Assembly: GCA_905221605.1 (NCBI GenBank)
Contig: CAJNDS010000158.1
Span: 286,676-350,675 of the forward strand
Direction of reading: 5' to 3'
Source of the DNA: Symbiodinium natans
Lineage: Eukaryota; Sar; Dinophyceae; Suessiales; Symbiodiniaceae
Length of the DNA: 64,000 nt
Numbering within the stretch: position 1 is the first letter of the stretch; each line of letters starts with the position of its first letter. The translations under genes and the position numbers were made by a program. Under the pieces are notes generated by a model. That model made no database searches, had not been told where the DNA came from, and was given only the letters and a program-made list of their open reading frames with translations. Positions 1 through 10,620 of the stretch are shown here, piece by piece.

Positions 1-280
1 CAGAGGAGAGAAATTTCTGCGAAGGACGTTGCCCAAACCCAAATGGTCGTCCGCAGATCTCACTCCACCCTACAAACCCTGACCTCCAAACAAAAACGAA
101 GCCATAATCTCCTTCGCTCAGCCCGGGTTTAGGGACAGTACCGAGCCTCCTGACGAAGATGCAGGGGCTGGCGAGGGGGGCTGTGCGTGGTCCTGCTGCG
201 CATCCCTGCCGGACGCCAGGAGGAGATGTGGCGAGAGCGCTATAGACTGTGAATCCCAAACCCTACACGCTAAACTTGGG

Positions 281-712
281 TTTAGGGTTATAGGGTTATA
301 GGGTTATAGGGTTATAGGGTTATAGGGTTATAGGGTTATAGGGTTATAGGGTTATAGGGTTATAGGGTTATAGGGTAATAGGGCTATAGGGTTACGGGTT
401 TAGGGTTGAGGGGTTAGGGTTTTGGGTTTTGGGAACCCAAAACACTGGTCGAGTTCCGAGGCTTTTGGTTCGGAAGGCTCGCATGCCATTAGCCCTTCCT
501 CGGCGTGCAAGTTGAGGGTGCTTTATGGGTAGTTCTCGACATTAGGGTTTAGGGTTTAGGGTTTTAGGGTTTAGGGTGCTTTATAGCATTCAAGTAGAAG
601 GGTTGAAGGTTTTGAGGTTTGGGGGCTGAGGCTATCAGCGTCTGAAGCTGGCTCCTGTGACATAGATGATGGCGGTTTAGGGTTTAGGGTTTAGGGTTTA
701 GGCTTTAGGGTC
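281..712. repeat. Degenerate telomere-like repeat tracts (left edge)
   Basis: About 281-415 is a tandem array of an 8-base variant GGGTTATA (telomeric TTTAGGG with an altered spacer), drifting into GGGTTTAG/GGTTAGGG. Shorter TTTAGGG runs follow at 541-580 and 673-712. The dinoflagellate telomere repeat is TTTAGGG, but these tracts are degenerate, short and separated by unique sequence, so they look like interstitial rather than terminal arrays. Confidence 0.85.
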
Positions 713-1100
713 CTTTGACGCTTTTGATCTTGTGCCCAGGGGCCCGCAGACCCTATGACCCCACACCCGACCTGAGACCCAACAAAAACCGAACAGATTG
801 GCAAGGTTCAAAAACGGGTGGAGTTTTTTTTTGGGTCTTTTTTTTTTTTTTTGGGGCCTTCCTTTTTTTTTCTTGGTCGATTCTCTTGGTTTTCTCTAGG
901 AAACCTACTTTCCTTACATTTTGGACGGATTTTCTGTCATTTCCCTTAGGTTTTCGTTGGTTTTTCATAGGGAAAAACCTATGTTATTTTTTACATTTTG
1001 GACGGATTTCCTGTAATTTCCCTTAGGTTTTCCTTGGTTTTTCTTAGGGGGAAAACCCTATTTTCCTTACATTTTGGACAGATATCCTGTCATTTCCTTC

Positions 1101-3330
1101 GTTTCTTGGGCTTTGAAGCACGCTTGGTACGACTTAAAAGAAGCGGGAGGGGGGGTCGGGGGGGGGGCGGGGGGGCGCAGCCCCCCCACTTGCAAACACC
1201 TCTTGGGCTTTGAAGCACGCTTTGCACGGCTTCCAAAAAAAAAGAGCGGGGGGGTTCGGGGGGGGGGCGCAGCCCCCCCCATTTGCAAACACAATGCTCA
1301 AACGATGTTTTTCAACTAGTTTCTCGGGCTTTGAAGCACGCTTGGTACGACTTAAAAGAAGCGGGGGGGGGGTCGGTGTCAACAAGTTTTTTGGGCTTTG
1401 AAGCACGCTCTGCACGGTTTGAAAAAAAAACGAGGTTTTCGTTGGTTTTTCCTAAGGAAACCCTCTTCTGATTACATTTTGGACGGATTTCGTCAAACGT
1501 CAAAGCGTACGTTGCTTTTCCTTAGTTTGTCCTATGGAAAACCCTATTTGGTTCGTTTTCTTGGTTTCTATCATTCCCTCTATATTTTCATCGGATTCAT
1601 ACTTTTTTTTCAATTAGTTTCTCGGGCTTTGAAGCACGCTTGGTACGGCTTAAAAGAAGCGGGGGGGGGGGTTGGGGGGGCTGTGCCCCCCATCTGCAAA
1701 CACCCTGCTCACATGATGGGTTTCAACTAGTTTCTTGGGCTTCGGCTGAAAAAAAGCGGGGGGGTTGGGGGGGGGCGCAGCCCCCCCATTTGCAAACACA
1801 ATGCTCACACGATGTTTTTCAACTAGTTTCTTGGGCTTAAAAGAAGCGGGGGGGGGTTGGGGGGTCTGCGCCCCCCATTTGCAAACACCCTACTCACATG
1901 ATGGGTGTCAACAAGTTTCTTGGGCTTTGAAGCGCGCTCTGCACGGCTTAAAAAAAGCGGGGGGGTTGGGGGGGGCGCAGCCCCTTCCATTTGCAAACAC
2001 AATGCTCACGATTTTTTTCAACTAGTTTCTTGGGCTTTGAAGCACGCTTGGTACGGCTTAAAAAAAGCGGGGGGGGGGGGTTGGGGGGGCTGTGCCCCCC
2101 ATCTGCAAAAACCCTGCTCACATGATGGGTTTCAACTAGTTTCTTGGGCTTCGGCTCGCAGCCCCCCCCATTTGCAAACACAATGCTCACACGATGTTTT
2201 TCAACTAGTTTCTTGGGCTTTGAACGGCTTAAAAGAAGCTTGGGGGGTCTGCGCCCCCCATTTGCAAACACCCTGCTCACATGATGGGTGTCAACAAGTT
2301 TCTTGGGCTTTGAAGCGCGCTCTGCACGGCTTAAAAAAAGCGGGGGGGGTTGGGGGGGGCGCAGCCCCCCCATTTGCAAGCACAATGCTCACACGATGTT
2401 TTTCAACTAGTTTCTTGGGCTTTGAAGCACGCTTGGTACGGCTTAAAAGAAGCGGTGGGGGGTTGGGGGGGGGCGCAGCCCCCCCCCCATTTGCAAACAC
2501 CATGCTCACATGATGGGTGTCAACAAGTTTCTTGGGCTTTGAAGCACGCTCTGCACGGCTTAAAAAAAAAGCGGGGGGGTTGGGGGGGGCGCAGCCCCCC
2601 CCATTTGCAAACACAATGCTCACACGATGTTTTTTCAACTAGTTTCTTGGGCTTTGAACGGCTTCAAAGAAGCTTGGGGGGTCTGCGCCCCCCATTTGCA
2701 ACCACCCTGCTCACATGATGGGTGTCAACAAGTTTCTTGGGCTTTGAAGCGCGCTCTGCACGGCTTAAAAAAAGCGGGGGGGGTTGGGGGGGGCGCAGCC
2801 CCCCCCATTTGCAAACACAATGCTCACAGGATGTTTTTCAACCAGTTTCTTGGTCTTTGAAGCACGCTTGGTACGGCTTAAAAGAAGCGGGGGGGTTGGG
2901 GGGGGGGCGCAGCCCCCCCCATTTGCAAACACCATGCTCACATGATGGGTGTCAACAAGTTTCTTGGGCTTTGAAGCACGCTCTGCACGGCTTAAAAAAA
3001 ACCGGGGGGCGCAGCCCCCCCCCCCCCCATTTGCAAACACAATGCTCACACGATGTTTTTCAACTAGTTTCTTGGGCTTTGAAGCACGCTTGGTACGGCT
3101 TAAAAGAAGCGGGGGGGGTTGGGGGGGGCGCAGCCCCCCCCCATTTGCAAACACCCTGCTCACATGATGGGTGTCAACAAGTTTCTTGGGCTTTGAAGCA
3201 CGCACGCTCTGCACGGCTTAAAAAAAAACAAAAAAAGCGGGGGGGTTGGGGGGGGCGCAGCCCCCCCCATTTGCAAACACAATGCTCACACGATGTTTTT
3301 CAACTAGTTTCTTGGGCTTCGAAGCACGCT
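1101..3330. repeat. Higher-order satellite of about 21 units with GC hairpins
   Basis: About 21 units of roughly 85-120 bases each start with TTTCTTGGGCTTTGAAGC. Most contain a G-run, a GGGGGGGCGCAGCCCCCCC hairpin core (8-bp stem, GCA loop) and CATTTGCAAACAC. From about 1,900 on, two variants tend to alternate: one with GCTTGGTACGGC and ending ATGATGGGTGTCAACAAG or similar, the other with CTCTGCACGGC and ending CGATGTTTTTCAACTAG. The true period is therefore often a dimer of about 225 bases. Open frames across the block are products of the repeat period, not genes. Confidence 0.9.
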
Positions 3331-3497
3331 TCCTTTCTTCCTTCCTTGCTTCCTTCCTTTCTTCCTTCCTTTCTTCCTTCCTTGCTTCCTTCCTTTCTTC
3401 CTTCCCTCCTTTCTTCCTTCCTTCCTTCCTTCCTTCCTTCCGTGTTTTCTTCCTTTCTTTCATCCTTGCTTCCTTCCTTTCTTTCCTTCTTTCCTTC
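3331..3497. repeat. TTCC/TTTC pyrimidine microsatellite
   Basis: An almost pure pyrimidine tract of imperfect CTTCCTTTC units directly follows the last satellite copy. Confidence 0.95.
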
Positions 3498-4639
3498 TAA
3501 AACCTACCAGAAATAACGCTTTCCTATGAAACCACAGAGAAATTACTGTTTTTCGTACGAAAAACCACGAAAATGCATCAAATCCTTTAAAAATGTGGAG
3601 GGAATGGTGGTTTTCTTAGGAAAAACCAAGAAAATCGACCAAAAAAAAAAATAAAGGCAAAAAAAAAAAAAAAACCCAAAAAAATAGGCCCTCCAGAGCG
3701 AACATCGGGAAGGGTTTAGGGTTTCCGAGCAGGGGCTGCTGGTTTGTCACCTATTCCACCCTCTATCACCCTAGATCAATGGCTCAGAGAGGATGTGCAA
3801 AAATTCTGCCTAAGAGCCCAGGGGGCGGTCCAGAAAACATCTTGCTGCCTCTGCAGAGAAAATTGGCGCGGGCGCGAAAACTCAGGTGCAAGGGTGCAAC
3901 ATGGATCGATCTGGTGCAGGGGGCTGGCTCTGGGCCGGCTTGAGCGAATCTGCGTGGCCGGGCGGGACGGGTGCAGTCACCCCTTTACTGTCTATGCTTG
4001 CGATGCCTTCGCAGCCAGGGACGCAGGCTGTAAGCGTAAGTCGCAGCTTGAAACCCGGACTTGCCCCCCCCCCCCCCCTCCCCCCCCACATCCTAAGAAT
4101 CCGAAGGGTTTGCGTGCACCGCCTTCCGCGATTCTGCATTCAAACCCGCAGGCCCTGGAACGGTAACACACGAAAAGCAGTCTAACTCCAACATTGCGTC
4201 AGGGGTATGAGCGTCGGCTTGTTCCAGTGGCCCTCAGGGACTGGCAATCCTGTGCGCTGCGGCTTCGGGTCAGCTGGGGAACCACAGCACAGTTTGCCCA
4301 AACTCACAAGCCTTGTGCCAACAAAGAGTTGCTATCCACATCTTGCCCGCCCTTGACGCTATCCGGCACGAAGTTGATACTCACAAGCTGCCCTCGTACA
4401 TGGCACCGGCGCCAACCCAGCAAGCACACACTTCTTGCACCGGTCTGAGGCTCATGGGTCTTGAGACACGCTCTGGCGCAGAAGCGGATCATGGCTCCTG
4501 GCCTCTGGCCACGAGTTTTCTTTGCAGAAACTGGAGCATAGAGCCTTCTGTTCTGTCATACTGTATGTGCAGAAAGCCGGGGCATCTTAGGATTACTGTG
4601 CTGAACAGTTGGGACAATTAGGAGCCACTGCTCTGGGGC

Positions 4640-5570
4640 TGTACAAGAAGCCATGGAAGATGCGGAAGCACTCATCGGCCAAGTGCTATACAGTCGCCGC
4701 GGTGTTCAAGTCAACCAATGGCTGTGTTAAAATTAAGCGACAGCAGTGGCACATGATCGCCTCAGGCAGGGCACCGCAAGCATCTGCGTGGGGGAGAGAC
4801 CGTTCGGTGTCGCTTGCCGGTGGTTTCTGCACCTTCGTTGCCTCCGCACTCGTCCATCTCGACAAAGGTGTTGCGCACCACGGTTTTGACTCGGGCCAGC
4901 TCATCGCGGCATCGTTGCTGCAGGGATTCGAGGCTGCGGTCATCGCGGAACCGCGGCTCAGTTGTTTCGATCACGCTCGGCGCCGTCGTGCCCCCGCGGG
5001 ATCGGCGGTACGCAGCCTTCTGCAGCGAATAGGCACGGCGGAAGTGCTCCTGCACTCTTTCCCACTCGTCCCTTTGAATGACACACTGATACGGCAGCAG
5101 CTGCTGTCCATCCAAGGACTGGAAAAAAGTTGCGCGCTCGCCGGTGCGATTCAAGAAGACCGTGAGATAATTTGAGAGCAGGAAGCTGCTGCTGCCATCC
5201 ATGCCTGGGGCTTCTGAGCTTCTGACAACCCGACCTTGATTAACTTACAAAGGAGACTTCAATGAAAAAATGTGCGGCAATTTTTGGCCCCCCAAGATGC
5301 GAGGATGATATCGCACCCAGGATGTGAGCCCTTCTCGCCAACCAGCATCAATGGTCGTTACATCCTGCCATGCTGTCTCATGCTGTCATGGAGGGGCAGT
5401 CGCGGAAAGTCTCAGCCAGCCCCTGCCATATGTCTCGAGCGAAGGTGCGTAGGACGCGAACATGCGCGCATATGCACGTGGATAAGGCCGTAAACATGTT
5501 CTAATGCAGGTAGGCAACGCATCAACCGTGCCACTCGCGGGTTAGCGCACACATGTAGCATGCATGCGCG

Positions 5571-5613
<43 letters not shown>

Positions 5614-8600
5614 CTCAAGAGTGGACCAGGCGAAGGGAATGAACGCGTAGGCGGCTTGAGCAAGAGAGCACAATCCGGAGGAGGAAACGCGATCCGCACA
5701 GACACGCGGGCAAGCCCGTGGGCAAGAGCGAGACACCGATATCGGAAACGCAACCAGGCTTCGTCTTACTGTTGGTTAGTAGGGAATGGGGGAATAAGGT
5801 ACCATTTTTAGTCCCTTAGAGGGTATAAGAGGGGATATGTGGTACCTTATTCCTACTAACCAGCAGTAAGTCGTGCAAGAGACAAGGAACTCACGGGCTC
5901 GCCGAGCAAAAACTTGAGAACCTGCCCGCGCAGCCCCATACCTACGTTGGGCGTGTTTGAAGTATGCGTTTTGTGTAGAAGCAATGCACAAACAGGCTGG
6001 TTTTCAAAAGGTGCCGACCTACTTCCAAAGCAATGGGTTGATTCGTGACCAGGCATTACTCTGCTCCTCCTCTGCATCCTCTGCCGTGGCCGGAACGAGC
6101 GGTCGGCCCCGCCGCCAGCTTTGGATGGTGAGGACAGCCCAGTACTCCGAATCCTTCCTCCGCATCCTCACGGGAGCACACATGCAAGGACTCTGATATT
6201 GCCAAGATTCAGCATGGCCTAAAAACCAAAACAAGCCACTCCCAGTTCCGCGAGTCCAAGCAGCTCACCAATGCCCGGCCGATTCACGAACCAGTGTGCA
6301 AGGTTCCTTTCGGGAGCCCATATGGGCGTGACTCGCTCTTCGTGAATACTGTGCTGAAAGAGAGGCAGCAGGAAGCGATTGTTGAGAAACTCCTGCCTGG
6401 CTGTCCCAAGCAGGGTCCCGAAGTGCGTGGAGGCCCACTTGGGCAAGCGAGTAGGCACCTGCTCGACACGCGATGTCAGCTATATTCCATCATCAGATGT
6501 CAGGTATCATTGGCATTATCAAAACCCACATCCTCACACATTTGCCGTCCCAGCTCCCTGCCCCTCCAAACCAAGCGGAGGAGCACCCGCAACACCACGT
6601 CCAGGGCAAAATTGCAGGGTCCCTGCTGCCGACCCACCACGATCCCCTCGACGGGCTCCGAGAGGCTTTGGAATGCGAGGGCCTGAGCGTGGGAGGAACG
6701 CGGCGGCTCCAAAAGCCAATCCTACGAAACAAAATCGCGTGGATGGGGTCTACATTCGAACAGGAATGAGGAGGCTTGGCAGTGGAAAGGAATTCCCATG
6801 TAAATACGGCGCATGCATTGTATTGTACATATGTTTAGTTGTCGGCTCTCTTGGTGTTTCACGTAATCGATAATGGAGAACGGATACAACCGATAATTGA
6901 GAATTACGGTTTAGTACATAACAATGGATACTTAGAACTTTCTCTTCAGTTTTTTGCCAGTAGCAACGAATGCTTAGTGTTCCTATCCTGTGTATCGAAC
7001 AGCTTGCAATTGAACATGTTCAGCACTGACTAATTCGTAGACAGTATTAAGTACGAGCAACTAGTAGCTGATCAGTACCAACAACAACGTAGCTAATGCG
7101 TTTCCAATTCGCAACTACAAATTGCTAGGTACTTGTTGTTTTCTTTGCAATTAGTAAGTGGGTAGGTCGCGCGCAACACCTAACAACTGGTAATGGACTA
7201 CTATGCTTAGTGAGTACACAATATATATATATATACGGTATTATTAGAATAGAGTGCCCGCTTCAGGTTAATAATCCCCCCCTCCCCCAGCCAAAGTTAC
7301 CCACCAAAAGAAGAGTTGAATCAATGGACAGAGGAGGGTTGGGGGGTGGGAGTTTATTAATCAAAATTTGGAAGATTTTGTACTCAGGCACAAGTTGATA
7401 ATAGTAGCTAGTGATGAAGAAGTAGTGGCAAAACGTGTGCAATTAACATACAGCATCAACCAGGATAAGTTTTGTTGCTTGTAACTACTAAGTTGTAGTT
7501 CATAATCCGTATGTCGCACTTCGAATTCTGAGCCTTGTTGATGCGCAGCTAGAAAATGTTAGTGACGAGCTGAGTCGTGCATGACCTGTATCGTTAAGCA
7601 TTGTTCGATAATAGCTAAGAACTAGTCATCAGCACGAAGCCATGAAGCAGTAGCAGTTAGAAGTTCAAAGTAATAACCAACAACAACACGAACGTATATT
7701 TTTCGGGAATCAGGAAATAGCATGTGGCATTTTGCAATTAACGTGCAGTATTGTACTTAACGACGAGCAGGTACTAAGGACACACGCCATTGGTATGTTC
7801 ACAATCAGCATAGTGACTTGGCGACGGCCGCTTTAAAGACATCACTCGCAAGTGCAGAGTATTTTGAGTATTTTATTTGGTCCGTGGACCGAAGAAGACC
7901 GGGGAACCAAAGACCAGGGGCCAGCCTTATCAAGAAAACCAAGCCCCCCGCCAACCTTAAGGGAAACAAACGGGACCCTGAACCATCAGCCGCACACGAT
8001 GATGGGATTGCTCACCGAAGGGCGCTGTCACCTTGCAGCGGGTAGTGTCGCCGAAGCATGTAGCGAAGATTTCCGCGCAGATCTGGGTGGCAGAAATGGC
8101 TGGGGGGCTCCGATGCGCCTCAGACACCCCGCTGCAAACCACGCACGATCACGACGTGCCACTGACATTCTAACACCCAGGGCAGACAAAGGTGCTAAGA
8201 GTGCCCAAGAAGAAGAGCCCACAGAGCTGACTGAAAGTGGACGACGACGACGCGCCAACGTTGTCGGTCCTTCTTGGGGCTTCAAAGACCTTCATGCGCT
8301 GATGACCCATGGGCCAATGGGCAATATCATTATTGCATTCCAAGTTCACTGCTCCGGTGGCGCGGAGCCTGCGCGGCAGCTGCCGCACCACCACGGCTTC
8401 CCCCGGCGCCAGCTGCTCAACCACCTCTGCAAACCCCATAAGACAAACCTTGCCCCCTTGAAACCTTCACGGCCACGGAGCCTCGAAGGACTCTTCATCT
8501 TTCAGCTCCGGAAACGTGCCTCAGCCAAGCTCAGAAAGATGCGGCTGCCACAGCATCTACGGGTTGGGCATCCAGCCGAGGCGCGCGAGGCCCAGGAACG

Positions 8601-10430
8601 GACCTCCGGTCGAACGAAGAGCGCGGCTGTGTCGACAAGGGGGCTTTGGGCCTCGAGGTCCCGCAATGAGAACCTGTCGCTGGAACTCGGCTGGAACCAA
8701 GGCACACAGGCACCTCCCCGTCCTAACCGTCCCGACCGTGCCCCCGACCTGATGAGCTGTCCGCCCCACGGGCTGTGCTGGTGCAGCAGCCTCGCGGGGA
8801 TTCGCAGGGACCAGCCGAAAGATATGAAAGATTTGTCGGACTAAGAATGCTTTAACCAGCGGATCAGTCAAAAAGAAATGGGAATCAAATAGGCTGACAG
8901 GCTCATAGGCTTCAAATGCTTCAACTTGCAGCCGCGCAGCCGTTCTGACTGTCCACGGGCTCCAAATGCTATGAACTACAGCATCTCTGATTGCTTAGCA
9001 TTTCTGATTTGTGCAAATGACAGCATTTCGAATTATTCACAAGATGCTGCGCAGTACGACGTTTTTGCATGCGCGCAGGCCCCGAGTCATTTAGTCCATA
9101 GCATTTCTGACTCTGCAAAGGCTCCCAATCCATGTAAAGCGCAGCACCGCAAGTTGCAGCATTCCTGCCAGTTGCCAGGTGCCGAAAGCTGTGAATCCCA
9201 GCCCGCCCTTTGCAACCACCTTGCTAAGTGTTTAGAAGCTGGACTCAGAGGTCTTTCTTGTCGTATTGGCGAAGCAAAGGGGATCGGCAAAGGGTATCTC
9301 AACAAATCATGCCTTCGTCCCCCCGGCGTTTATTGGATTGAAAGAGCATGCTTGTGACGCTAAGGGAAAGCTGTCCAGAAGAAAGATTGGCTTGGTTGGG
9401 TTGGCAAAACCACCTTGCCGACATTTTCTGGATTCGCAAGTCTTGCTTGCGAAGCGAAGGCAGCTGAAAAGCCCCAAAAGAGCCCTTCGCAGGCCAAGAA
9501 GCCAAGAACGCAGCCGCCAACGGAGCCAACCAAGCCAGGCAGTGCAGACAAAAAAGGGGGGGGGGAAGAAAAGAAAACTTGCGCCCAGAGGGGGAGGACG
9601 AAAGCTCTGCCCCGAAAGGGACTGCAAGTAAGCGAACGGGGCTTTCATGGTTCCAGGGGAGGCGAGGCCACTTCGGGGCTCCAAAACAGTAGCACGTGTG
9701 CGGAACCGTCACCATACGTAGTTCTCTTGAGTATGTCACCCGGATAGGCAGACCCAACGCCCGCTATGGGTCCGAATGCTCCCCAGACTCCCCCCCACTG
9801 GGGACCACAAGGACCCGCGCATCTTGTTTCTCCAAAAACCGCCAGCGAACAGTGCTCAGAAAAAGGCTCTCGAAATCTGCACTCCAAATTAAACAAAAGC
9901 TACCCGTTTGAGGGGGCCTGAGTCAATTCTCAAGATCTGCAACTTGTAGCATGTTGAATATCATTGCATCGTCTGTCCTTCAGTACAAAGCTACTGATGC
10001 TTGTGACGTCATTGGTGGTCCTTTACCCAGCTCTTCTTTAGATCCTTGTCCAGCCGAAAGGGAGCAGAGCACAGCCCCTGGAGCTCTCAGCCACCCCGTG
10101 AAGCGCCTGTCGGAGCCATCGAAGGCAACCATCCAACCTTCATCCCCGAGCAAGTTCGGGACGAGGTGGAACCAGTCCTCTCCACCAAGAAGACTCCCCC
10201 AGGTTGCGACAGGGAAGTTGAGAAACACTACCGTCCCTGAGCCTCAAGAGTTGGATTGCATGCCCACCATCCGTCACAACAGCCAACTGCACATCTTCAC
10301 ATGCCCCGCAACCCCCCCCACTTCACAAAGGCCAAAGGCCAAAGCCCCAAAGTACAGCAACGCACAGCGTCTCCTCCACGCTCTCGGGGTGGACTGCCAT
10401 GTTGCGGCGAATTTGGATGCACTCGGAGCA
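4640..10430 (-). CDS. Unidentified multi-exon gene, tandem copy A
   Basis: Family not recognised. Coding is inferred because short segments on the minus strand match copy B (13,070-16,815) in the same order and orientation, with many conservative replacements. From 5' to 3' on the minus strand: about 10,363-10,420 (MAVHPESVEETL), 10,085-10,190 (LVPNLLGDEGWMVAFDGSD), 8,530-8,680 (RDLEAQSPL), 8,465-8,508 (PELKDEESFEAPWP), 8,350-8,435 (EQLAPGEAVVVRQLP), 6,080-6,175 (VLTIQSWRRGRPLVP), 4,800-5,202 (FLLSNYLTVFL ... IQRDEW ... AYSLQKAAYR ... VKTVVRNTF), and 4,640-4,710 (LADECFR). Exon edges are approximate. The 5,202 segment starts with an in-frame ATG. Compared with B it carries an extra insertion (8,822-10,049) and a TAG next to the last segment, which could be either a nonsense change or a splice acceptor. 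It may be active or decaying. Confidence 0.55.
4762..5202 (-). CDS. Best-conserved exon of copy A (146 codons open)
   Basis: The longest conserved piece of copy A. Roughly two thirds of the first 85 residues are identical to the copy B segment at 13,288-13,695, including QQLLPYQC, IQRDEW, RAYSLQKAAYR and SRGG; the tail VKTVVRNTF is also shared, and the intervening stretch has diverged freely. Conservation concentrated in amino-acid blocks supports real coding. It is rich in Arg, Gln and aromatic residues and probably helical. No known domain was recognised. The start at 5,202 is ATG, but it may be internal to a larger spliced protein. Confidence 0.6.
   Translation of the reverse strand: MDGSSSFLLSNYLTVFLNRTGERATFFQSLDGQQLLPYQCVIQRDEWERVQEHFRRAYSLQKAAYRRSRGGTTAPSVIETTEPRFRDDRSLESLQQRCRDELARVKTVVRNTFVEMDECGGNEGAETTGKRHRTVSPPRRCLRCPA
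5572..5613. repeat. AAGC tetranucleotide microsatellite
   Basis: About ten perfect AAGC units lie in an intron-like region of copy A. Confidence 0.95.
5765..5870. mobile_element. 106-bp MITE-like element with 4-bp TSD
   Basis: The left end CTTACTGTTGGTTAGTAGG is matched by the reverse complement of the right end with one mismatch, and the match resumes inside at AATAAGGTACC. The unit is flanked on both sides by TCGT (5,761-5,764 and 5,871-5,874), as expected for a target-site duplication. It lies in a non-conserved part of copy A and has no coding capacity. It could also be related to the terminal-inverted-repeat introner elements described in some protists. Confidence 0.65.
6780..7810. other. 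AT-rich island without recognised gene
   Basis: Base composition drops from GC-rich flanks to clearly AT-rich sequence with many short words such as CAACAACAAC, AACTAG, GTACTT and a TATATATATATA run near 7,219. No long frame, conserved peptide or terminal repeat was found. Copy B is much more compact here, so this is probably inserted or rapidly diverging intronic DNA. Confidence 0.6.
8822..10049. mobile_element. 1.23-kb insertion in copy A flanked by 11-bp direct repeats
   Basis: CCAGCCGAAAG occurs at 8,811-8,821 and again at 10,050-10,060. Removing one copy plus the intervening DNA makes copy A collinear with copy B around 16,380-16,450, where the same sequence is uninterrupted. This is the pattern expected of an insertion with an 11-bp target-site duplication. 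The insert has no clear terminal inverted repeat and no long conserved frame; it contains several AGCATTTCTGA-like words. An alternative is that copy B lost this DNA precisely. Confidence 0.6.
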
Positions 10431-10620
10431 AGCGGCAGCCATGTGCCATGGACAGACAGCGGGACAGGTGCAGTCACCCCATGTTACCCTGCAGCAGCCT
10501 TAGCTCTAGGCAAGCGCCTACCCAAGGCAAAGTTGAAGCATCTTAGAAAAACATGCATCTTCAACCTCCCAACTTGCCCCCAGAACCCTGACAGCAGACG
10601 ACATCCCACGTAGAGTTGAT

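Larger units (their letters stand above)
824..3686. mobile_element. Satellite block enclosed by an inverted repeat (foldback-like unit)
   Basis: The sequence at about 824-1,080 (long T tracts, then TTGGTCGATTCTCTTGG, then TAGGAAACC) reappears as its reverse complement at about 3,500-3,686 (CCAAGAAAATCGACCAA then long A tracts). The arms are diverged by point changes and indels but keep the same order of blocks. The left arm also holds about three copies of a 76-77-base subrepeat around ACATTTTGGACGGAT (near 916, 992 and 1,069). The satellite at 1,101-3,330 and a pyrimidine microsatellite lie between the arms. This resembles a foldback/MITE-like unit that has accumulated internal tandem repeats, but no flanking target duplication was identified, so mobility is only inferred. 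Confidence 0.5.

Noticed and set aside
1-712. A chromosome end
   Set aside because: The telomere-like repeats are degenerate, interrupted and followed by many interstitial tracts, with no uniform terminal array.
1905-3516. Frames of 120-264 codons with repeated FLGFEAR/HLQTQCSHD motifs
   Set aside because: The peptide repeats mirror the DNA satellite period; G-run length changes shift the frame between units.
7852-8844. 330-codon plus-strand frame as a gene
   Set aside because: It overlaps minus-strand segments conserved with copy B; substitutions in this frame fall mostly at second codon positions, which argues against coding on this strand.
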